This document shows positions 5,085-5,287 of a DNA stretch of 5,287 bases, one piece after another (within the stretch, counting starts at the first letter, position 1; every line of letters starts with the position of its first letter). A program made the translations under genes and the position numbers. The notes under the pieces were generated by a model, which saw only the letters and a program-made list of their open reading frames with translations, made no database searches and was not told where the DNA came from. This stretch comes from Nitrospirota bacterium (GTDB lineage: Bacteria > Nitrospirota > Thermodesulfovibrionia > Thermodesulfovibrionales > Dissulfurispiraceae), in contig JACREW010000101.1 of NCBI GenBank assembly GCA_016212685.1, positions 1 to 5,287 of the forward strand. Reading direction: 5' to 3'.

Positions 5085-5287
5085 ATGTCGATGACTCGTA
5101 GAGCGGTAATCTCCGATGTCCATGCTAATATAGAAGCCCTTAGAGCGGTCTTAAAAGAAATCAGAGAGAAAAAAATAACCGATATCCTTTTCTTGGGAGA
5201 TGCCGTCGGATATGGCCCTGACCAGGATGAATGCGTGGAGGTGTTGAATTCCGAATGTAAAGTCTTTCTTGCGGGAAACCACGACCG
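5085..5287 (+). CDS. Calcineurin-like metallophosphoesterase (3' partial)
   Basis: Only the first 67 codons are in the window; the frame is open to the right edge. The visible part has the metal-binding motifs of the metallophosphoesterase superfamily in order: VISDVHAN (D-x-H), FLGDAVGYGPD (GD) and AGNHD (GNHD). SDVHAN with the GYGPD-x-x-ECV pattern resembles single-domain phosphoesterases of about 240 residues (MJ0912/YfcE-like), whose physiological substrates are mostly unknown. The C-terminal GHTH metal motif would be past the edge. The start is either ATG 5085 or ATG 5091; a TGA at 5079 rules out anything further upstream in this frame. I give the longer form, but 5091 (MTRRAVISD) is equally good by family length. 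Neither has a clear ribosome binding site. The gene follows nusB by 8 nt and is probably cotranscribed with it. Substrate specificity cannot be assigned. Confidence 0.88.
   Translation, partial: MSMTRRAVISDVHANIEALRAVLKEIREKKITDILFLGDAVGYGPDQDECVEVLNSECKVFLAGNHD

Noticed and set aside
1..5287. A novel defence, mobile or secretion system in the window
   Set aside because: Every frame with protein-like composition belongs to a known housekeeping family, all genes are on one strand with tight spacing, and there are no terminal inverted repeats, integrase or transposase motifs, or CRISPR-like spacing.

Overview
The window reads as one same-strand bacterial gene block with no RNA gene, insertion sequence, CRISPR array or phage-like gene. 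Base composition is close to balanced. ATA (Ile) and AGG (Arg) codons are frequent. The gene set (mreC-mreD-mrdA-rodA) indicates a bacterium with MreB-type lateral wall growth, most likely rod-shaped or curved and probably Gram-negative. The codon style and layout would fit Nitrospirota or a deltaproteobacterial lineage. That placement is an impression, not a demonstrated result.

Bases 1-4046 hold the elongasome operon: mreC (5' end cut off by the window), mreD, mrdA (PBP2) and rodA. The genes are separated by 3 nt, by 1 nt, and finally by a 14-nt overlap, so they are almost certainly cotranscribed and translationally coupled. MreC and MreD are the membrane scaffold linking cytoplasmic MreB to the wall enzymes. 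RodA polymerises glycan from lipid II and PBP2 crosslinks it. The usual upstream neighbour, mreB, would lie just outside the left edge.

Bases 4047-4139 are the only real intergenic gap. It holds a good sigma70-like promoter (TTGCGT, 17 nt, TATAAT) and a strong ribosome binding site for ribH. It also holds short direct repeats of a GCGT-containing motif before the promoter core and inverted copies of it after the predicted start of transcription. No FMN riboswitch or convincing terminator is visible there.

Bases 4140-5287 hold a second group: ribH (lumazine synthase), nusB (transcription antitermination factor) and the start of a calcineurin-like metallophosphoesterase cut by the right edge. 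RibH-NusB adjacency is a common bacterial arrangement. The 28 nt between ribH and nusB consist almost entirely of a heptanucleotide tandem repeat. It leaves nusB without a Shine-Dalgarno sequence, and it encodes a nine-codon reading frame that could bridge the two genes by translational coupling.

The protein-coding content is conventional. No previously undescribed multi-gene system is apparent. The points worth a second look are small: the heptamer array with its mini-ORF, the symmetric GCGT motifs around the ribH promoter, two competing hairpins over the mrdA/rodA junction, and a hairpin masking an internal ribosome-binding-like site in mreC.
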